Positions 9,403 through 20,426 are shown, numbered from the stretch's first letter. The stretch is 64,000 nucleotides of DNA from Hydrogenophaga sp. (GCF_014773545.1 NZ_SDDV01000004.1:1-64000); one strand, 5' to 3'. Made by a program: numbers and translations. The notes: generated by a model from the sequence alone, not told the origin.

Positions 9403-9933
9403 ATGGCTGAAGTTGCCACTATCGCCCGCCCGTATGCGCAGGCTCTGTTCCAGGCCAGCGCCGCCGCTCCGGACGCTGCTTGCGGCTGGCTCGACGAGTT
9501 GGTTGTCGTTGCCGCCCACGCGGCGTTGCGCGAGTTCGCTGACAGCCCCAAGGCGTCGTCGGCCCAGGTGTTTGACCTGATCGTCGCCGTGCTGCCGAGC
9601 GAGCTGCCGCTGCTGGCGCAGAACTTTTTGCGCACCGTGATCGACAATGGCCGCCTTGCTGCGCTGCCCGAGATCGCGGCCCAGTTTCATGAGCTGAAAA
9701 ACGCGCAGCAGGGCGTTTTTGACGCAGTGGTTCACAGCGCGTTTGAGATCGACCCTGCAGCGCTGCAAGACTTGTCGGGGGTGCTGGAAAAGCGCTTTGG
9801 CCGCAAGCTGAAACTCCAGGTCGAGTTGCAGCCAGACTTGATCGGTGGCATCCGCGTGGTGGTCGGCGACGAGGTGTTGGACACGTCGATCAAAGCCCGC
9901 CTGCAACAAATGAAAACCGCCTTGACGGCCTGA
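9403..9933 (+). CDS. atpH: F1Fo ATP synthase subunit delta
   Basis: 176 residues. Caps the top of the F1 head and binds the b-subunit stalk. Family features are the start [12 protein letters not shown] and the C-terminal [22 protein letters not shown]. It lies 38 bases after atpF and 54 before atpA. Confidence 0.96.
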   Translation: MAEVATIARPYAQALFQASAAAPDAACGWLDELVVVAAHAALREFADSPKASSAQVFDLIVAVLPSELPLLAQNFLRTVIDNGRLAALPEIAAQFHELKNAQQGVFDAVVHSAFEIDPAALQDLSGVLEKRFGRKLKLQVELQPDLIGGIRVVVGDEVLDTSIKARLQQMKTALTA

Positions 9934-9987
9934 GGGCTGCTCCTTCGGGCGCCTTCGCATCACCATTAACGAAAGAAGGAAAGAGTC

Positions 9988-11544
9988 ATGCAACTCAATC
10001 CCGCCGAACTCTCCGAACTGATCAAGTCCCGCATCGAGGGGCTGAGCGCATCGAGCGATGTGCGCAACCAGGGCACCGTGGTGTCGGTGACCGACGGCAT
10101 TGTCCGCGTGCACGGCCTGTCCGATGTGATGCAGGGCGAAATGCTCGAATTCCCAGCCAACAAGGACGGTGTACCGTCTTTCGGTCTGGCGCTCAACCTC
10201 GAGCGCGACTCGGTGGGTGCCGTGATTTTGGGTGAGTACGAACACATCTGCGAAGGTGAAACCGTCAAATGCACCGGTCGCATTCTGGAGGTGCCGGTCG
10301 GTCCCGAGCTCATCGGCCGCGTTGTCAACGCGCTGGGTGCCCCTATCGACGGCAAAGGCCCGGTTGACGCCAAGCTGACCGACGTGATCGAAAAAGTGGC
10401 GCCCGGCGTGATTGCGCGCAAATCGGTCGACCAGCCGGTGCAGACCGGCCTGAAGTCGATCGACTCGATGGTGCCGGTGGGCCGCGGCCAGCGCGAACTG
10501 ATCATTGGCGACCGCCAGACCGGCAAGACGGCGGTGGCGATCGACGCCATCATCAACCAAAAGGGTCAGAACATGACCTGCGTGTATGTCGCCATTGGTC
10601 AAAAGGCGTCGTCGATCAAAAACGTGGTGCGCGCGCTCGAGCAAGCCGGTGCGATGGAGTACACCATTGTGGTGGCGGCATCGGCCTCTGAATCGGCCGC
10701 CATGCAGTACCTGTCGGCCTACTCGGGCTGCACCATGGGCGAGTACTTCCGCGACCGCGGTCAGGACGCGCTGATTGTGTACGACGACCTGTCCAAGCAG
10801 GCCGTGGCCTACCGTCAGGTCTCTCTCTTGCTGCGCCGCCCGCCCGGCCGCGAAGCCTATCCCGGTGACGTGTTCTATTTGCACAGTCGTCTGCTTGAGC
10901 GCGCCGCGCGCGTCAACGCCGACTACGTCGAAGCCTTCACCAAGGGCGAAGTCAAAGGCAAGACCGGCTCGCTGACCGCCCTGCCCATCATCGAAACGCA
11001 GGCGGGAGACGTGTCGGCTTTCGTGCCAACCAATGTGATCTCGATCACCGACGGCCAGATTTTCCTGGAGACCAGTCTGTTCAACGCGGGCATCCGGCCT
11101 GCCATCAACGCCGGTATTTCGGTCTCGCGCGTCGGCGGTGCGGCCCAGACCAAGCTGATCAAAGGCCTGTCCGGCGGTATCCGCACCGACTTGGCCCAGT
11201 ACCGTGAGCTGGCTGCATTCGCGCAGTTCGCCTCCGACCTGGACGAGGCCACCCGCAAGCAGCTCGACCGCGGCGCGCGCGTGACCGAACTGCTCAAGCA
11301 GGCGCAGTACAGCCCGCTGTCGATTGCACTGATGGCGGCTTCCTTGTTTGCCGTCAACAAGGGCTACCTGGACGATGTCGAAGTCAAGAAGGTGCTGCCG
11401 TTCGAAGCCGGGCTGCACGGGCATCTCAAGCACAAACACGCTGCATTGCTGAGCAAACTCGAGGCCGACCGCGCCATGGACAAAGACGCGCAGGCGCAGT
11501 TGGAAGCCGCGATTGCCGACTTCAAGAAAACCGGCGTCTATTGA
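9988..11544 (+). CDS. atpA: F1Fo ATP synthase subunit alpha
   Basis: 518 residues. Regulatory nucleotide-binding subunit of the F1 hexamer. The Walker A motif GDRQTGKT is at residues 174-181; the arginine-finger region [11 protein letters not shown] is present. Length is close to the E. coli subunit (513). GAAAGAAGGAAAG directly ahead of the ATG provides a strong ribosome-binding site. Confidence 0.98.
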   Translation: MQLNPAELSELIKSRIEGLSASSDVRNQGTVVSVTDGIVRVHGLSDVMQGEMLEFPANKDGVPSFGLALNLERDSVGAVILGEYEHICEGETVKCTGRILEVPVGPELIGRVVNALGAPIDGKGPVDAKLTDVIEKVAPGVIARKSVDQPVQTGLKSIDSMVPVGRGQRELIIGDRQTGKTAVAIDAIINQKGQNMTCVYVAIGQKASSIKNVVRALEQAGAMEYTIVVAASASESAAMQYLSAYSGCTMGEYFRDRGQDALIVYDDLSKQAVAYRQVSLLLRRPPGREAYPGDVFYLHSRLLERAARVNADYVEAFTKGEVKGKTGSLTALPIIETQAGDVSAFVPTNVISITDGQIFLETSLFNAGIRPAINAGISVSRVGGAAQTKLIKGLSGGIRTDLAQYRELAAFAQFASDLDEATRKQLDRGARVTELLKQAQYSPLSIALMAASLFAVNKGYLDDVEVKKVLPFEAGLHGHLKHKHAALLSKLEADRAMDKDAQAQLEAAIADFKKTGVY

Positions 11545-11576
11545 CAGCGGTCCATTGACTTCTTGAAGGAAACACA

Positions 11577-12443
11577 ATGGCAGCAGGCAAGGAAATTCGC
11601 GGCAAGATCAAGTCGGTGGAAAACACCAGGAAGATCACCAAAGCCATGGAAATGGTTGCTGCTTCAAAAATGCGCAAGGCGCAGGAGCGCATGCGCGCAG
11701 CCCGGCCCTACGCCGAGCGCGTGCGTCAGATCACCGGCAACCTCAGCCGCGCAAACCCGGAGTACACGCACCCGTTCATGCAGCACAACGACGCCAAGTC
11801 CGCCGGCTTTGTCGTCGTCACGACCGACAAAGGCCTGTGCGGTGGCCTCAACACCAATGTGTTGCGTGTCGTGACGCAAAAGCTCAGGGACGTGCAGGCG
11901 CAGGGCATGAAGGCGCAAACCGTGGCGATTGGCAACAAAGGTCTGGGTTTTCTCAACCGCATCGGCGCCCAGGTGGTCTCCAGCGTCACGGCTTTGGGAG
12001 ACACGCCGCACCTCGATCGTCTGATTGGCCCGGTCAAGGTGCTGCTTGATGCCTACACTGAAGGCCGCGTCAACTCGGTCTACCTGTGCTACACCCGATT
12101 CATCAACACGATGAAGCAAGAGGCGGTGCTTGTGCAATTGCTGCCGCTCAACGCCGACACCTTGCACGACGGCGCCGGTGGGCGTGACTGGGACTACATT
12201 TACGAGCCCGACGCGCCATCGGTGATAGACGAATTGCTGTTGCGCTACATCGAGGCCCAGGTCTACCAGGCGGTGGCAGAGAACATGGCTTCCGAGCAAT
12301 CGGCGCGCATGGTGGCCATGAAGGCTGCGACCGACAACGCCGGCAGCGTGATTGGCGAACTCAAGCTGGTCTACAACAAGACCCGGCAGGCAGCAATCAC
12401 CAAAGAGCTGTCTGAAATTGTCGCTGGTGCCGCAGCAGTCTGA
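11577..12443 (+). CDS. atpG: F1Fo ATP synthase subunit gamma
   Basis: 288 residues. Central-stalk rotor subunit. The N-terminal coiled-coil helix ([20 protein letters not shown]) and the C-terminal helix ([17 protein letters not shown]) are the conserved pair that rotates inside the alpha-beta hexamer; [11 protein letters not shown] is the family motif between them. AAGGAAA lies eight bases before the ATG. Confidence 0.98.
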   Translation: MAAGKEIRGKIKSVENTRKITKAMEMVAASKMRKAQERMRAARPYAERVRQITGNLSRANPEYTHPFMQHNDAKSAGFVVVTTDKGLCGGLNTNVLRVVTQKLRDVQAQGMKAQTVAIGNKGLGFLNRIGAQVVSSVTALGDTPHLDRLIGPVKVLLDAYTEGRVNSVYLCYTRFINTMKQEAVLVQLLPLNADTLHDGAGGRDWDYIYEPDAPSVIDELLLRYIEAQVYQAVAENMASEQSARMVAMKAATDNAGSVIGELKLVYNKTRQAAITKELSEIVAGAAAV

Positions 12444-13913
<1,470 letters not shown>

Positions 13914-14000
13914 AGAAATTCGCTGCGCGCACCCGTCTGACCCGCTCGCCGCAAACGCTGGGTTCGACGTGCAAGCGCCCAGTCTCATTCAAGGAATTCC

Positions 14001-14417
14001 ATGAATACCATTCGAGTCGACGTGGTCAGCGCCGAGGAGTCCATTTTTTCCGGGCCGGCCAAATTTGTCGCGCTACCGGGTGAGGCCGGCGAGTTGGGTA
14101 TTTTGCCCGGCCACACGCCGCTCATCACCCGCATCAGGCCCGGCGCGGTGCGGATTGAAAAGGCCGACGGCACAGAGGAATTCGTCTTCGTCGCCGGTGG
14201 CATCCTGGAAGTGCAGCCGCGCCACGTCGTCGTGCTGTCGGATACCGCCATTCGCGGCAAAGACCTCGACGAAGCCAAGGCCGGCGATGCGCGCAAGCAA
14301 GCAGAAGAAGCGCTCAAGAACGCCAAGAGCGACATCGACCTGGCCAAGGCGACGTCCGAGCTCGCCATCATGGCGGCCCAGATTGCGGCCCTGCGCAAGT
14401 ACCGGCAGAAAAAGTGA
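14001..14417 (+). CDS. atpC: F1Fo ATP synthase subunit epsilon
   Basis: 138 residues. Central-stalk subunit that couples F1 to the c-ring and inhibits ATP hydrolysis. An N-terminal beta-sandwich ([26 protein letters not shown]) is followed by the two-helix C-terminal domain ending in [11 protein letters not shown]. It closes the operon and a hairpin terminator candidate follows 24 bases later. Confidence 0.97.
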   Translation: MNTIRVDVVSAEESIFSGPAKFVALPGEAGELGILPGHTPLITRIRPGAVRIEKADGTEEFVFVAGGILEVQPRHVVVLSDTAIRGKDLDEAKAGDARKQAEEALKNAKSDIDLAKATSELAIMAAQIAALRKYRQKK

Positions 14418-14441
14418 ACGGCGCAGCTCCCCAGCCACGAT

Positions 14442-14463
14442 AAACCGGCCGCGAGCCGGTTTT
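14442..14463 (+). terminator. Hairpin terminator candidate behind the atp operon
   Basis: An 8-base perfect stem AAACCGGC (14442-14449) and GCCGGTTT (14455-14462) with a 5-base loop, ending in four T residues. The T run is short, so termination may be partial. The converging minus-strand Bug gene ends at 14607. Confidence 0.55.
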
Positions 14464-14606
14464 GGAGGTGAAGCGGCGCCGTGCCTGCGAGCCTGGTGCT
14501 GTGCGTGCTCGAACCGGGCCGATTCGATGCCGCTTCGAGCGGCAGCCGCTCGCCCAACTCAACAAGGCCTTGCAAGCAACCGGGTAGTCGCGTCAGCCGA
14601 ACCGGG

Positions 14607-15593
14607 TTAGCCCCTGCGGGCCAGACCCAACCGCTCGATGGTGGCACGCTCGGCCCTGAAGGTGCGCTCGGCGTAGGCCGCGTAGTCGGCGCTGTTCATG
14701 TAGATGGTGGGCATGAAAAAGCGCTCCAGCACCGACTGCACCTGGGGGTCGTGCAAGGCCTGCTTGAAAGCGTCGTGCAGACCTTGCTGCACCAGAGGGT
14801 CGAGGCCGCGCGGGCCGCCAATGCCAAACGGCGACTCGCTGATGGTGTTCCAGCCGCTTTCCTTGACGGTCGGCACGTCGGCAAACGCCGGGCTGCGCTG
14901 TTGCCCCAGCGTGGCCAGCAGGCGCAGCCGACCGCTGCGCACATGCGGGGCAAATTCGGTCGTTCCGCTCATGACGCGGATATGGCCGCCCAAAATGGCC
15001 TGTAAGGCGTCGGCCGTGCCACCGAAAGGAATCGGGTTCAGCTCGATGGCGGCCAGGCGGCTGAACTCCTCCACTGCCAGGTGCGGCGTGGTGCCGTGGC
15101 CGCTGTGACCGTACTCCAGTGTGCCTGGGCGCGCGCGCGCGTAGCGCACCAGTTCTTGCAAGCTGGAAAACGCTGCGGTGGGCGTGGCCACGATGCCAAA
15201 GGTATAGCCCACCAGGCCAATGATGTGGCTGATATCCCGCACCGGATCGAAGCGCGTGGCTTGCATGTGCGGCAAGCGAAACACGCTCAGCGGCAGTTGC
15301 GTCAAGGTGTAGCCGTCAGGGCGGGCGTTGAGCATGGCGGCTGCGCCCAGCGTGCCGCCGGCACCGGGTCGGTTCTCCACCAGCATCGGCACGCCTAAGG
15401 AGCGGCCGGCGCTTTGGGCGAAAGCGCGCAACACCGTGTCGCTGCTGCCACCGGCAGGCCAGGGCGCAATCAGGGTGATCGGGCGCGAGGGAAAGCGATC
15501 ACGCGCGCTCGAAACCGTGGGCAGCAAGGTGGCCGCCGTCAGGCCGGCTGTGGCGCAAAGCAGGTGGCGGCGTTGGATTCCGTTCGGTGTCAT
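14607..15593 (-). CDS. Bug/TctC-family periplasmic solute-binding protein
   Basis: 328 residues. Member of the tripartite-tricarboxylate-transporter receptor family, hugely expanded in Burkholderiales. A signal peptide is visible (QRRHLLCATAGLTAATLLP), its twin arginine hinting at Tat export. Family landmarks are PITLIAPWPAGGSSDTVLR, VENRPGAGGTLGA and the GHGTTPHLA region that contacts the ligand carboxylate. No tctA or tctB membrane genes are adjacent, the usual situation for orphan Bug proteins. The ligand, probably a small carboxylate or related compound, cannot be assigned. A hairpin at 15652-15680 separates it from the ABC export genes upstream. Confidence 0.88.
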   Translation of the reverse strand: MTPNGIQRRHLLCATAGLTAATLLPTVSSARDRFPSRPITLIAPWPAGGSSDTVLRAFAQSAGRSLGVPMLVENRPGAGGTLGAAAMLNARPDGYTLTQLPLSVFRLPHMQATRFDPVRDISHIIGLVGYTFGIVATPTAAFSSLQELVRYARARPGTLEYGHSGHGTTPHLAVEEFSRLAAIELNPIPFGGTADALQAILGGHIRVMSGTTEFAPHVRSGRLRLLATLGQQRSPAFADVPTVKESGWNTISESPFGIGGPRGLDPLVQQGLHDAFKQALHDPQVQSVLERFFMPTIYMNSADYAAYAERTFRAERATIERLGLARRG

Positions 15594-15651
15594 GCACAGG
15601 AGCGCAGAAGTGGATTGAAAAAGCGTACCATTTTGGCCGGAGCAGCCACGG

Positions 15652-15680
15652 GCTCTGGTGCGACACTACCACACCAGAGC
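15652..15680 (-). terminator. Hairpin between the ABC export unit and the Bug gene
   Basis: A perfect 9-base stem, GCTCTGGTG (15652-15660) with CACCAGAGC (15672-15680), and an 11-base loop. It begins five bases after the stop of the ATPase gene on the minus strand. There is no T run, so it may stabilise the 3' end or act as a weak terminator. Confidence 0.45.
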
Positions 15681-15684
15681 AGCG

Positions 15685-16380
15685 TCAAAACGAAACCAGC
15701 CTGCCGTCGACCAGTTCGATCACGCGGTCGCAGCCAGCAGCCAGGCGCGCGTCGTGAGTGACGATCAGACAGGCGCTGCCGTGGTCCTGATTGAACTCAC
15801 GCAGCAGGGCAAAAATCTCGTTGGCGGTGACGGTATCGAGGTTGCCGGTCGGTTCGTCGGCCAGAATCAAGGGCGGGCGCAGCGAGAGTGCGCGCGCTAT
15901 CGCCACCCGTTGCTGCATGCCGCCCGAGAGTTCACCCGGGCGCTTGTATTCGGCTCCTTTGAGGCCAACGCGCGCCAGCAATTCGCTGGCCCAGGCCAGC
16001 GCCTGCGGCGTGGCGCTGCCGCGCGCAATCAGCGACGGCAGCAGCACGTTTTCCAGTGCGGTGAAGGCCGGTAGCAGGTGGTGAAACTGAAACACAAAGC
16101 CAATCGTGCCGCCGCGCAGCGCAGTCAGAGCGGCGTCGCCCAGCCCGTCGGTGGAGCGGCCAGCAATTTCCAACTGACCCGAGCTGGGCCGCTCGAGCAA
16201 GCCGATGATGTTGAGCAGCGTGCTTTTGCCCGAACCCGAAGGCCCCTTGAGGGCAACAAATTCGGCTGTTTGCAGCGCCAGGTCGATGCCGTGCAGCACG
16301 TCGGCTTGTACCGGCGTGCCCAGGTGGTAGCTCTTGCGAATGTCGCGCAGGCGCAAGACAGGGCCGGGTTCGGTGTGCAT
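15685..16380 (-). CDS. ABC transporter ATPase, LolD/MacB-type
   Basis: 231 residues from ATG 16380; a GTG at 16386 adds two residues and is about equally placed. It has Walker [11 protein letters not shown]-loop in [19 protein letters not shown], signature [15 protein letters not shown], Walker [13 protein letters not shown] and the H-loop His in VTHD, a full active set. The best-matching branch is the LolD/MacB/FtsE group, which power type VII ABC systems that extrude lipoproteins, peptides or drugs from the periplasmic side instead of transporting through the membrane. It is the last gene of a three-gene minus-strand unit adaptor-permease-ATPase, 12 bases after the permease stop. Confidence 0.9.
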   Translation of the reverse strand: MHTEPGPVLRLRDIRKSYHLGTPVQADVLHGIDLALQTAEFVALKGPSGSGKSTLLNIIGLLERPSSGQLEIAGRSTDGLGDAALTALRGGTIGFVFQFHHLLPAFTALENVLLPSLIARGSATPQALAWASELLARVGLKGAEYKRPGELSGGMQQRVAIARALSLRPPLILADEPTGNLDTVTANEIFALLREFNQDHGSACLIVTHDARLAAGCDRVIELVDGRLVSF

Positions 16381-16392
16381 GAACACGAGACC

Positions 16393-17652
16393 CTAGCTGC
16401 GGATCGCCTGCACCGGATCCATGCGCGCGGCGCTGCGCGCAGGAATGACCGCGGCCAGCAGGCCGACCACGCAGGCCAGCAGCGCGGCCAGCAGCACCAG
16501 CAGCGGATCGAGCATGGGGGCAAACAAGGCGCTGCCGTCCGGGCTTTTGAAAATGCGAGAAAACACCTGCAGCAGGCTGAAAGCCAGTGCGGTGCCCAAT
16601 ACCGAGCCGACCAGGCCGACCAGTCCACCTTGCAGCAAAAAAATCGCCATGACGCGACGCCGTCCGGCGCCCATGGCACGCAGAATGCCGATTTCGCGCT
16701 GCTTTTGCACCACGCTGACCACCAGCACGCTGGCGATCCCCAGGGCGACGATGAGGACCACGAAGCTGCGTATCAGGTTGTTCGAGACGGACTGATTCGA
16801 CAGCGCGTTGAGCAGGCCGGCGTTGGTCTGCATCCAGCTCTCGACCGTCAGACCGGTTTGCGCGCGCAGCACATTCGCCACCGCGTCGGCGCCAAACAGA
16901 TCGCGCACCCGGACGTCGATATGCGTGACGCCACCCGGCAAGTCCAGCAGCGTCTGCCCCAGCCTGAGCGTGACGAATACCCAGCGGCGGTTGAGTTCGC
17001 GGTTGCCCATGTCAAACAAGCCGCCGACGAGCAAGGTCTCGCTGCGCCCGCTGGCGCTGCTCAGGCGCAGCCGGTCGCCCACGCCCAGGCCAAGTTCGCG
17101 CGCCAGCTCGACGCCGATTAGTGCCCGGTTCCCGCTGACATCAAAGCGAGCGTGCAGCATTTTGTCGTCCATCTGCACCACGCGGCGGTAGGCATCAGGC
17201 AACACACCCAGCAGCGCCACACTCCGGCTGGCAGCGCCGCTTGCTGCAAAGGCCGGGCCACTGACCACGGGTGAGACCGCCAGCACCTGCGGTGTGGCTG
17301 CAACCTGTGCGGCCACGCGTTCCCACTGGTCAAGTGAGCGCAGGCGCTGCTCGCGCGGCTGCACCAGCGCTGCCAGCGCAGGGCCGTCGGGCGGCGCCGG
17401 CACGCGCAGCGTCGCCTCTTCCAGCGGACGCAGCACCACATGCGCCTGCGCGCCCATCACGCGGTCTATGATGCCGCTTTGCAACTGGTTGATCAGTTGG
17501 GTGAGAAAAATAGTAACCGCCACGCCACCAGTGACGCCGGCCAGAATCAGCGCGCTTTGCATGCGGCCCTCGCGCAAAAAACGCAGCGCCAGCAGCAGCT
17601 CGAAGGGCATCCAGCGCAGCGAGGCGGCAAAAGGGCGGCGCTGACGGGTCAT
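16393..17652 (-). CDS. ABC transporter permease, MacB/LolE-like (FtsX domain)
   Basis: 419 residues. Topology is one N-terminal membrane helix (SALILAGVTGGVAVTIFLTQL), a periplasmic domain of about 230 residues, and three C-terminal helices of the FtsX domain (around FVVLIVALGIASVLVVSVV, FLLQGGLVGLVGSVLGTAL, LLVLLAALLACVVGLLAAVI), ending in the usual PARSAARMDPVQAIR. QREIGILRAMGA is the coupling-helix motif that contacts the ATPase. A second Met at codon 15 (17610) is a possible start. Flanked by adaptor and ATPase genes, so it is probably the core of a MacAB-like exporter, with separate permease and ATPase chains as in LolCDE or DevBCA. Substrate unknown. Confidence 0.88.
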   Translation of the reverse strand: MTRQRRPFAASLRWMPFELLLALRFLREGRMQSALILAGVTGGVAVTIFLTQLINQLQSGIIDRVMGAQAHVVLRPLEEATLRVPAPPDGPALAALVQPREQRLRSLDQWERVAAQVAATPQVLAVSPVVSGPAFAASGAASRSVALLGVLPDAYRRVVQMDDKMLHARFDVSGNRALIGVELARELGLGVGDRLRLSSASGRSETLLVGGLFDMGNRELNRRWVFVTLRLGQTLLDLPGGVTHIDVRVRDLFGADAVANVLRAQTGLTVESWMQTNAGLLNALSNQSVSNNLIRSFVVLIVALGIASVLVVSVVQKQREIGILRAMGAGRRRVMAIFLLQGGLVGLVGSVLGTALAFSLLQVFSRIFKSPDGSALFAPMLDPLLVLLAALLACVVGLLAAVIPARSAARMDPVQAIRS

Positions 17653-17679
17653 TGCTGCTTACACAGGCCAGCCGACATC

Positions 17680-18924
17680 TCAGCGCACCACCAAACCCGG
17701 CAGTTGCAGCCCGTGCGCTGGCGCTGCCGGTGCACGCGGGCGCACCCGCTCGCCCGGCACGGTGGCCTCGGTCTGCGCAATCACCCAATCACCTTCAGCC
17801 AGGCCACTGAGGACTTCAATCATGCCGATGCCGCGCAGACCCAACTGCACCGGCACGCGTTCGGCGCGGCCGTCGCGCACGCGCAGCACCCAGGGCGAAG
17901 ACGTATCCGCTGCGCGCAGCGCCAGCGCCGGCAGCAGCAGCGCCTGCGTTCGACTGGGGCCAAGCAGCTCCACCGACACCGTCATGTCCGGGCGCACAAA
18001 GGCCGGCGCAGGGTCTAGCGCCAGTCGCAGCTCCAGCGTGCCGCGCTGCGGATCGACTGCCGGACTCAGGTGGCTGAGCGTGGCCTCGAACGGCTGATTC
18101 GGGAAGGCATCGGCCAGCGCGCGCGCAGGCATGCCCAGGCTCAGCAAGCCCAGGTGCTGCTCGTCGACGGCGACGTCGATGCGCAAGCCGCCCAGCGCAG
18201 CCAGGGACAACAGCGCCCGACCGGGCTGCGCCATGCCACCGGGCTCGACATGGCGCGCCAGCACCAGCGCGTCCATCGGGCTTTTAATGAGTAGCCGCGC
18301 CAGCCGCGCCTGCGCCAGCGCCAGCGCCGCCTCGGCCTGCTGCACGCGCGCGCGCGCCAGTTGCGACTCGACCCCGTTGCGCTGCTGCGCTTGCACCTGC
18401 AACTGGGCCTGCGCCAGTGCGCTGCGCGCGGTCTCGAGCGCGCGCTGGCTGTCGTCTTGCCGCTGCTGTGAGAAAAAGCCCTGTGCCACCAGTTCACGCA
18501 CGCGCAGATGTTCGCGCTCGACGGCTTGCGCCTGGGCTTGCGCCTGCCGCAGCGTCTGCTCGGCCAGCGGTGCATTCAGCGTGACTTGTTGTGACGCGCG
18601 CGCACGCGCCTCAGCCAGCAGCGCCTGCGCCTGTTGCAGCGCGGCCTGCGCCTCGGCGTCTGACAGGCGCACCAGCACAGCGCCGGCGCGCACGCGATCG
18701 CCCTCGCGTGCAAGCACCTCTTGTACCGTGGCGCTTACCTCGGATCCCAGTTCCAGCCGCGCCGCCGCGTTGATGCGACCACTGACCAGCACCGACTGAG
18801 CAATCGCGCCGCGCGTGACGAGATCGACTTGTACCAGGCTGGGGCGCTGGTGCAGCAGCAGCGCCAAGCCCACCAGCAGCAGCAAAACCAAGGCCAGCGC
18901 AGCCCAGCGGGGAAACCATTTCAT
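17680..18924 (-). CDS. Periplasmic adaptor (membrane fusion) protein of the ABC exporter
   Basis: 414 residues from ATG 18924; a TTG further up at 18942 is unlikely. An N-terminal membrane anchor (WAALALVLLLLVGLALLL) is followed by a lipoyl/barrel-sandwich half (TRGAIAQSVLVSGRI, VLAREGDRVRAGAVLVRL), a long Ala/Gln/Arg-rich coiled coil (about residues 90-210), the second lipoyl half (SPMDALVLARHVEPGGMAQPG) and beta-barrel domains. This is the MacA/HlyD architecture, bridging the inner-membrane permease to an outer-membrane channel. No TolC-type gene is adjacent, so a channel encoded elsewhere would be needed. It is first in the three-gene unit. Confidence 0.88.
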   Translation of the reverse strand: MKWFPRWAALALVLLLLVGLALLLHQRPSLVQVDLVTRGAIAQSVLVSGRINAAARLELGSEVSATVQEVLAREGDRVRAGAVLVRLSDAEAQAALQQAQALLAEARARASQQVTLNAPLAEQTLRQAQAQAQAVEREHLRVRELVAQGFFSQQRQDDSQRALETARSALAQAQLQVQAQQRNGVESQLARARVQQAEAALALAQARLARLLIKSPMDALVLARHVEPGGMAQPGRALLSLAALGGLRIDVAVDEQHLGLLSLGMPARALADAFPNQPFEATLSHLSPAVDPQRGTLELRLALDPAPAFVRPDMTVSVELLGPSRTQALLLPALALRAADTSSPWVLRVRDGRAERVPVQLGLRGIGMIEVLSGLAEGDWVIAQTEATVPGERVRPRAPAAPAHGLQLPGLVVR

Positions 18925-18962
18925 GGCAGCGAAAGGGTGCAACGCAATGCGGGCGAAGCCTT

Positions 18963-19355
18963 TCAGTGCAGCACGCGCGCCTCGGGTGCATTGGCCTGCG
19001 CGCGCAGTGCAAATTCGGCCACCGGGGCCTCAAAGCGAGTGCCGTCTTCGGCAACGCAAAAAAAACTGCCACGCATGCTGCCGACGGCCGTGCGCAAGCG
19101 CGTGCCGCTGGTGTACTGAAACGATTCTCCGGGTCGCAGCAAGGGCTGGTGGCCGACCACGCCCAGCCCGCGCACCTCTTCGCTGTGGCCGCTGGCGTCG
19201 TCCACGATCCAGTGGCGTGCGATCAGTTGCGCCGCCACCTCGCCCGTGTTGGTGATGGTGATGGTGTAGGCAAAGGCGTACAGACCTTCGTCGGGCGTGG
19301 ACTGCTCACCCAGGTACTGCGGCTCGACTTCGCAGATGAACTGATATTTGGACAT
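18963..19355 (-). CDS. apaG: ApaG domain protein
   Basis: 130 residues from ATG 19355; the frame runs open to 19625 but the family begins at MSKYQFICEVEPQYL. ApaG proteins are small beta-sandwich (fibronectin III-like) proteins; landmarks are YTITITNTGEVAAQL, ARHWIVDDASG and GVVGHQPLLRPGESFQYTSG, followed by MRGSFFC. The biochemical role is unsettled; in enterobacteria the gene is linked to apaH and rsmA, which is not so here. A perfect 6-base hairpin (19382-19387 with 19391-19396) and a TATATT (minus strand 19405-19400) lie just upstream and may be its leader and promoter. Confidence 0.93.
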   Translation of the reverse strand: MSKYQFICEVEPQYLGEQSTPDEGLYAFAYTITITNTGEVAAQLIARHWIVDDASGHSEEVRGLGVVGHQPLLRPGESFQYTSGTRLRTAVGSMRGSFFCVAEDGTRFEAPVAEFALRAQANAPEARVLH

Positions 19356-19547
19356 GGGCGTCATGTTAACGCCACTCGGCAAGACCTTGCAGGTCTGTGA
19401 ATATAGGCCGTTCATGTGGCAGCCCCCCTTTTGATCGACCCGATGGCAGGGCCGCAGTCGAACAGATGCGCAGCGCGCTGGCGGCCTGATGCGCAGGCAT
19501 TGGCCGGCGCTGCAAGCCGTCGTGATGGACATCGAAGGTGCGCTGGT

Positions 19548-19580
19548 CTCAGGGGCTGCGGCAGGCTCAGGGGCTGCGGC
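19548..19580. repeat. 18-base tandem duplication at the 3' end of the chalcone-isomerase-like gene
   Basis: The 15-base sequence CTCAGGGGCTGCGGC occurs at 19548-19562 and again at 19566-19580, an 18-base period. The second copy contains the gene's stop codon (19567-19569) and last codons, so the first copy is duplicated coding end lying just outside the gene. Confidence 0.8.
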
Positions 19581-20193
19581 CGAGCAAGGCGTCTTTGAGC
19601 GCCTGTTCGGCCGGCTGCGCGCCAAGCCAGATGCGCATCATGGCATCGAAAAACTCCGGCTCCGTGAAAGGCTCGCCGGCTACCTGGCCTTTGACGCTGA
19701 TGACGGTGCCGCTGCCCGGCAGCCAGTCGATCGTGAAGGTGTCGCCAGCTCTGAGCTGCCGGTGGTCGGTGAAGATCTGGCTCATGCGAATCACGCCAGG
19801 GATCAGGCGCGAGAACGTGCGGCGGTCGATGTTGTTTTCAATTCCGCGCGCAAACAGGCGCCCCAAGACGGCCGTGTCGATATCACGCAGCATGGTGACC
19901 GACAAGCGCTTGGGACCGGGTGCAGCCAGCACCTCTTCCAGGTTGGTGGCCGGGCGGCTCAGATACAGACCGGCCACGTAGACCCTGAACACCGCCCGGG
20001 TACGCACGCCCGCGCCGTTGAGTTGCAAGGCGCTGCCGCCGAGCATGATGCGGTTTTCCAGTGTCACCCCGCTGACGCTGACCGTCTGGGCCGCAGCGCC
20101 CAGCGGCTTCAGGCTCAGCGAGAGTGTCAACAGCAAAAACAGGATCAGGGGGAGTGTCCAGGCGCGGGCGCGCCAAAGGGTGATGACATTCAT
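19567..20193 (-). CDS. Chalcone-isomerase-like secreted protein
   Basis: 208 residues from ATG 20193; upstream in-frame starts to 20295 would put 34 unlikely residues before the signal peptide. A clear signal sequence (TLPLILFLLLTLSLSLKPLGAAAQ) leads a chalcone isomerase-fold domain: VSGVTLENRIMLGGSALQLNGAGVR, FRVYVAGLYLSRPATN and KRLSVTMLRDIDTAVL are typical of the bacterial CHI-like family. These periplasmic proteins lack demonstrated flavonoid activity and may bind fatty acids, as plant homologues do; that is inference. It is divergent from the trp operon across a 356-base gap. Confidence 0.82.
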   Translation of the reverse strand: MNVITLWRARAWTLPLILFLLLTLSLSLKPLGAAAQTVSVSGVTLENRIMLGGSALQLNGAGVRTRAVFRVYVAGLYLSRPATNLEEVLAAPGPKRLSVTMLRDIDTAVLGRLFARGIENNIDRRTFSRLIPGVIRMSQIFTDHRQLRAGDTFTIDWLPGSGTVISVKGQVAGEPFTEPEFFDAMMRIWLGAQPAEQALKDALLGRSP

Positions 20194-20325
20194 GATGGGT
20201 CCGGTTCGTCTTGGGGTTAGGGCATAAGCGGGATGCATGAGCGCTGGCAAAAGCGCGCGCTCGGCTTGATTGGGGCTGCATCTCAGCGTGACCATGATAA
20301 TCAGCCTTATGGGCTGCTGGCTCTT

Positions 20326-20334
20326 TGCTACACT
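20326..20334 (+). promoter_or_regulatory. Candidate extended -10 promoter of the trp operon
   Basis: TGCTACACT at 20326-20334 is an extended -10 (TGn plus TACACT); the -35 region is weak. A start about seven bases later would place the transcript 5' end within a few bases of the leader-ORF ATG at 20343, making that ORF nearly leaderless. Prediction only. Confidence 0.35.
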
Positions 20335-20342
20335 TTACTGCC

Positions 20343-20426
20343 ATGCTCAAGTTCTGCCTCCTCTGGGTCACCCATGTTCCGCCTCTGGCTGGCAGAAGCG
20401 TTTGGCCTTGGCGCAAGCCCGCGTGA
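20343..20426 (+). CDS. Candidate trp leader peptide (27 codons, 3 Trp)
   Basis: A short ORF in the 356-base gap before trpE starts MLKFCLLWVTH and ends GRSVWPWRKPA, with Trp at codons 8, 21 and 23, the last two separated by one Pro codon near the stop. Clustered Trp codons near the end of a short ORF ahead of trpE are the hallmark of ribosome-mediated attenuation. No Shine-Dalgarno is seen, but the predicted promoter would make it leaderless. Behind it lie competing GC hairpins (CTGTGC 20443-20448 with GCACAG 20463-20468; CGCCGC 20505-20510 with GCGGCG 20523-20528). None is followed by a T run, so control could act by blocking trpE translation or by Rho. The rest of the gap shows nothing else I can support. 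Confidence 0.35.
   Translation: MLKFCLLWVTHVPPLAGRSVWPWRKPA

Noticed and set aside
9244..11577. 777-codon open frame antisense to atpF, atpH and atpA
   Set aside because: High GC keeps antisense frames open. The plus-strand genes are certain, and the antisense translation has His/Arg/Gln-rich shadow composition.
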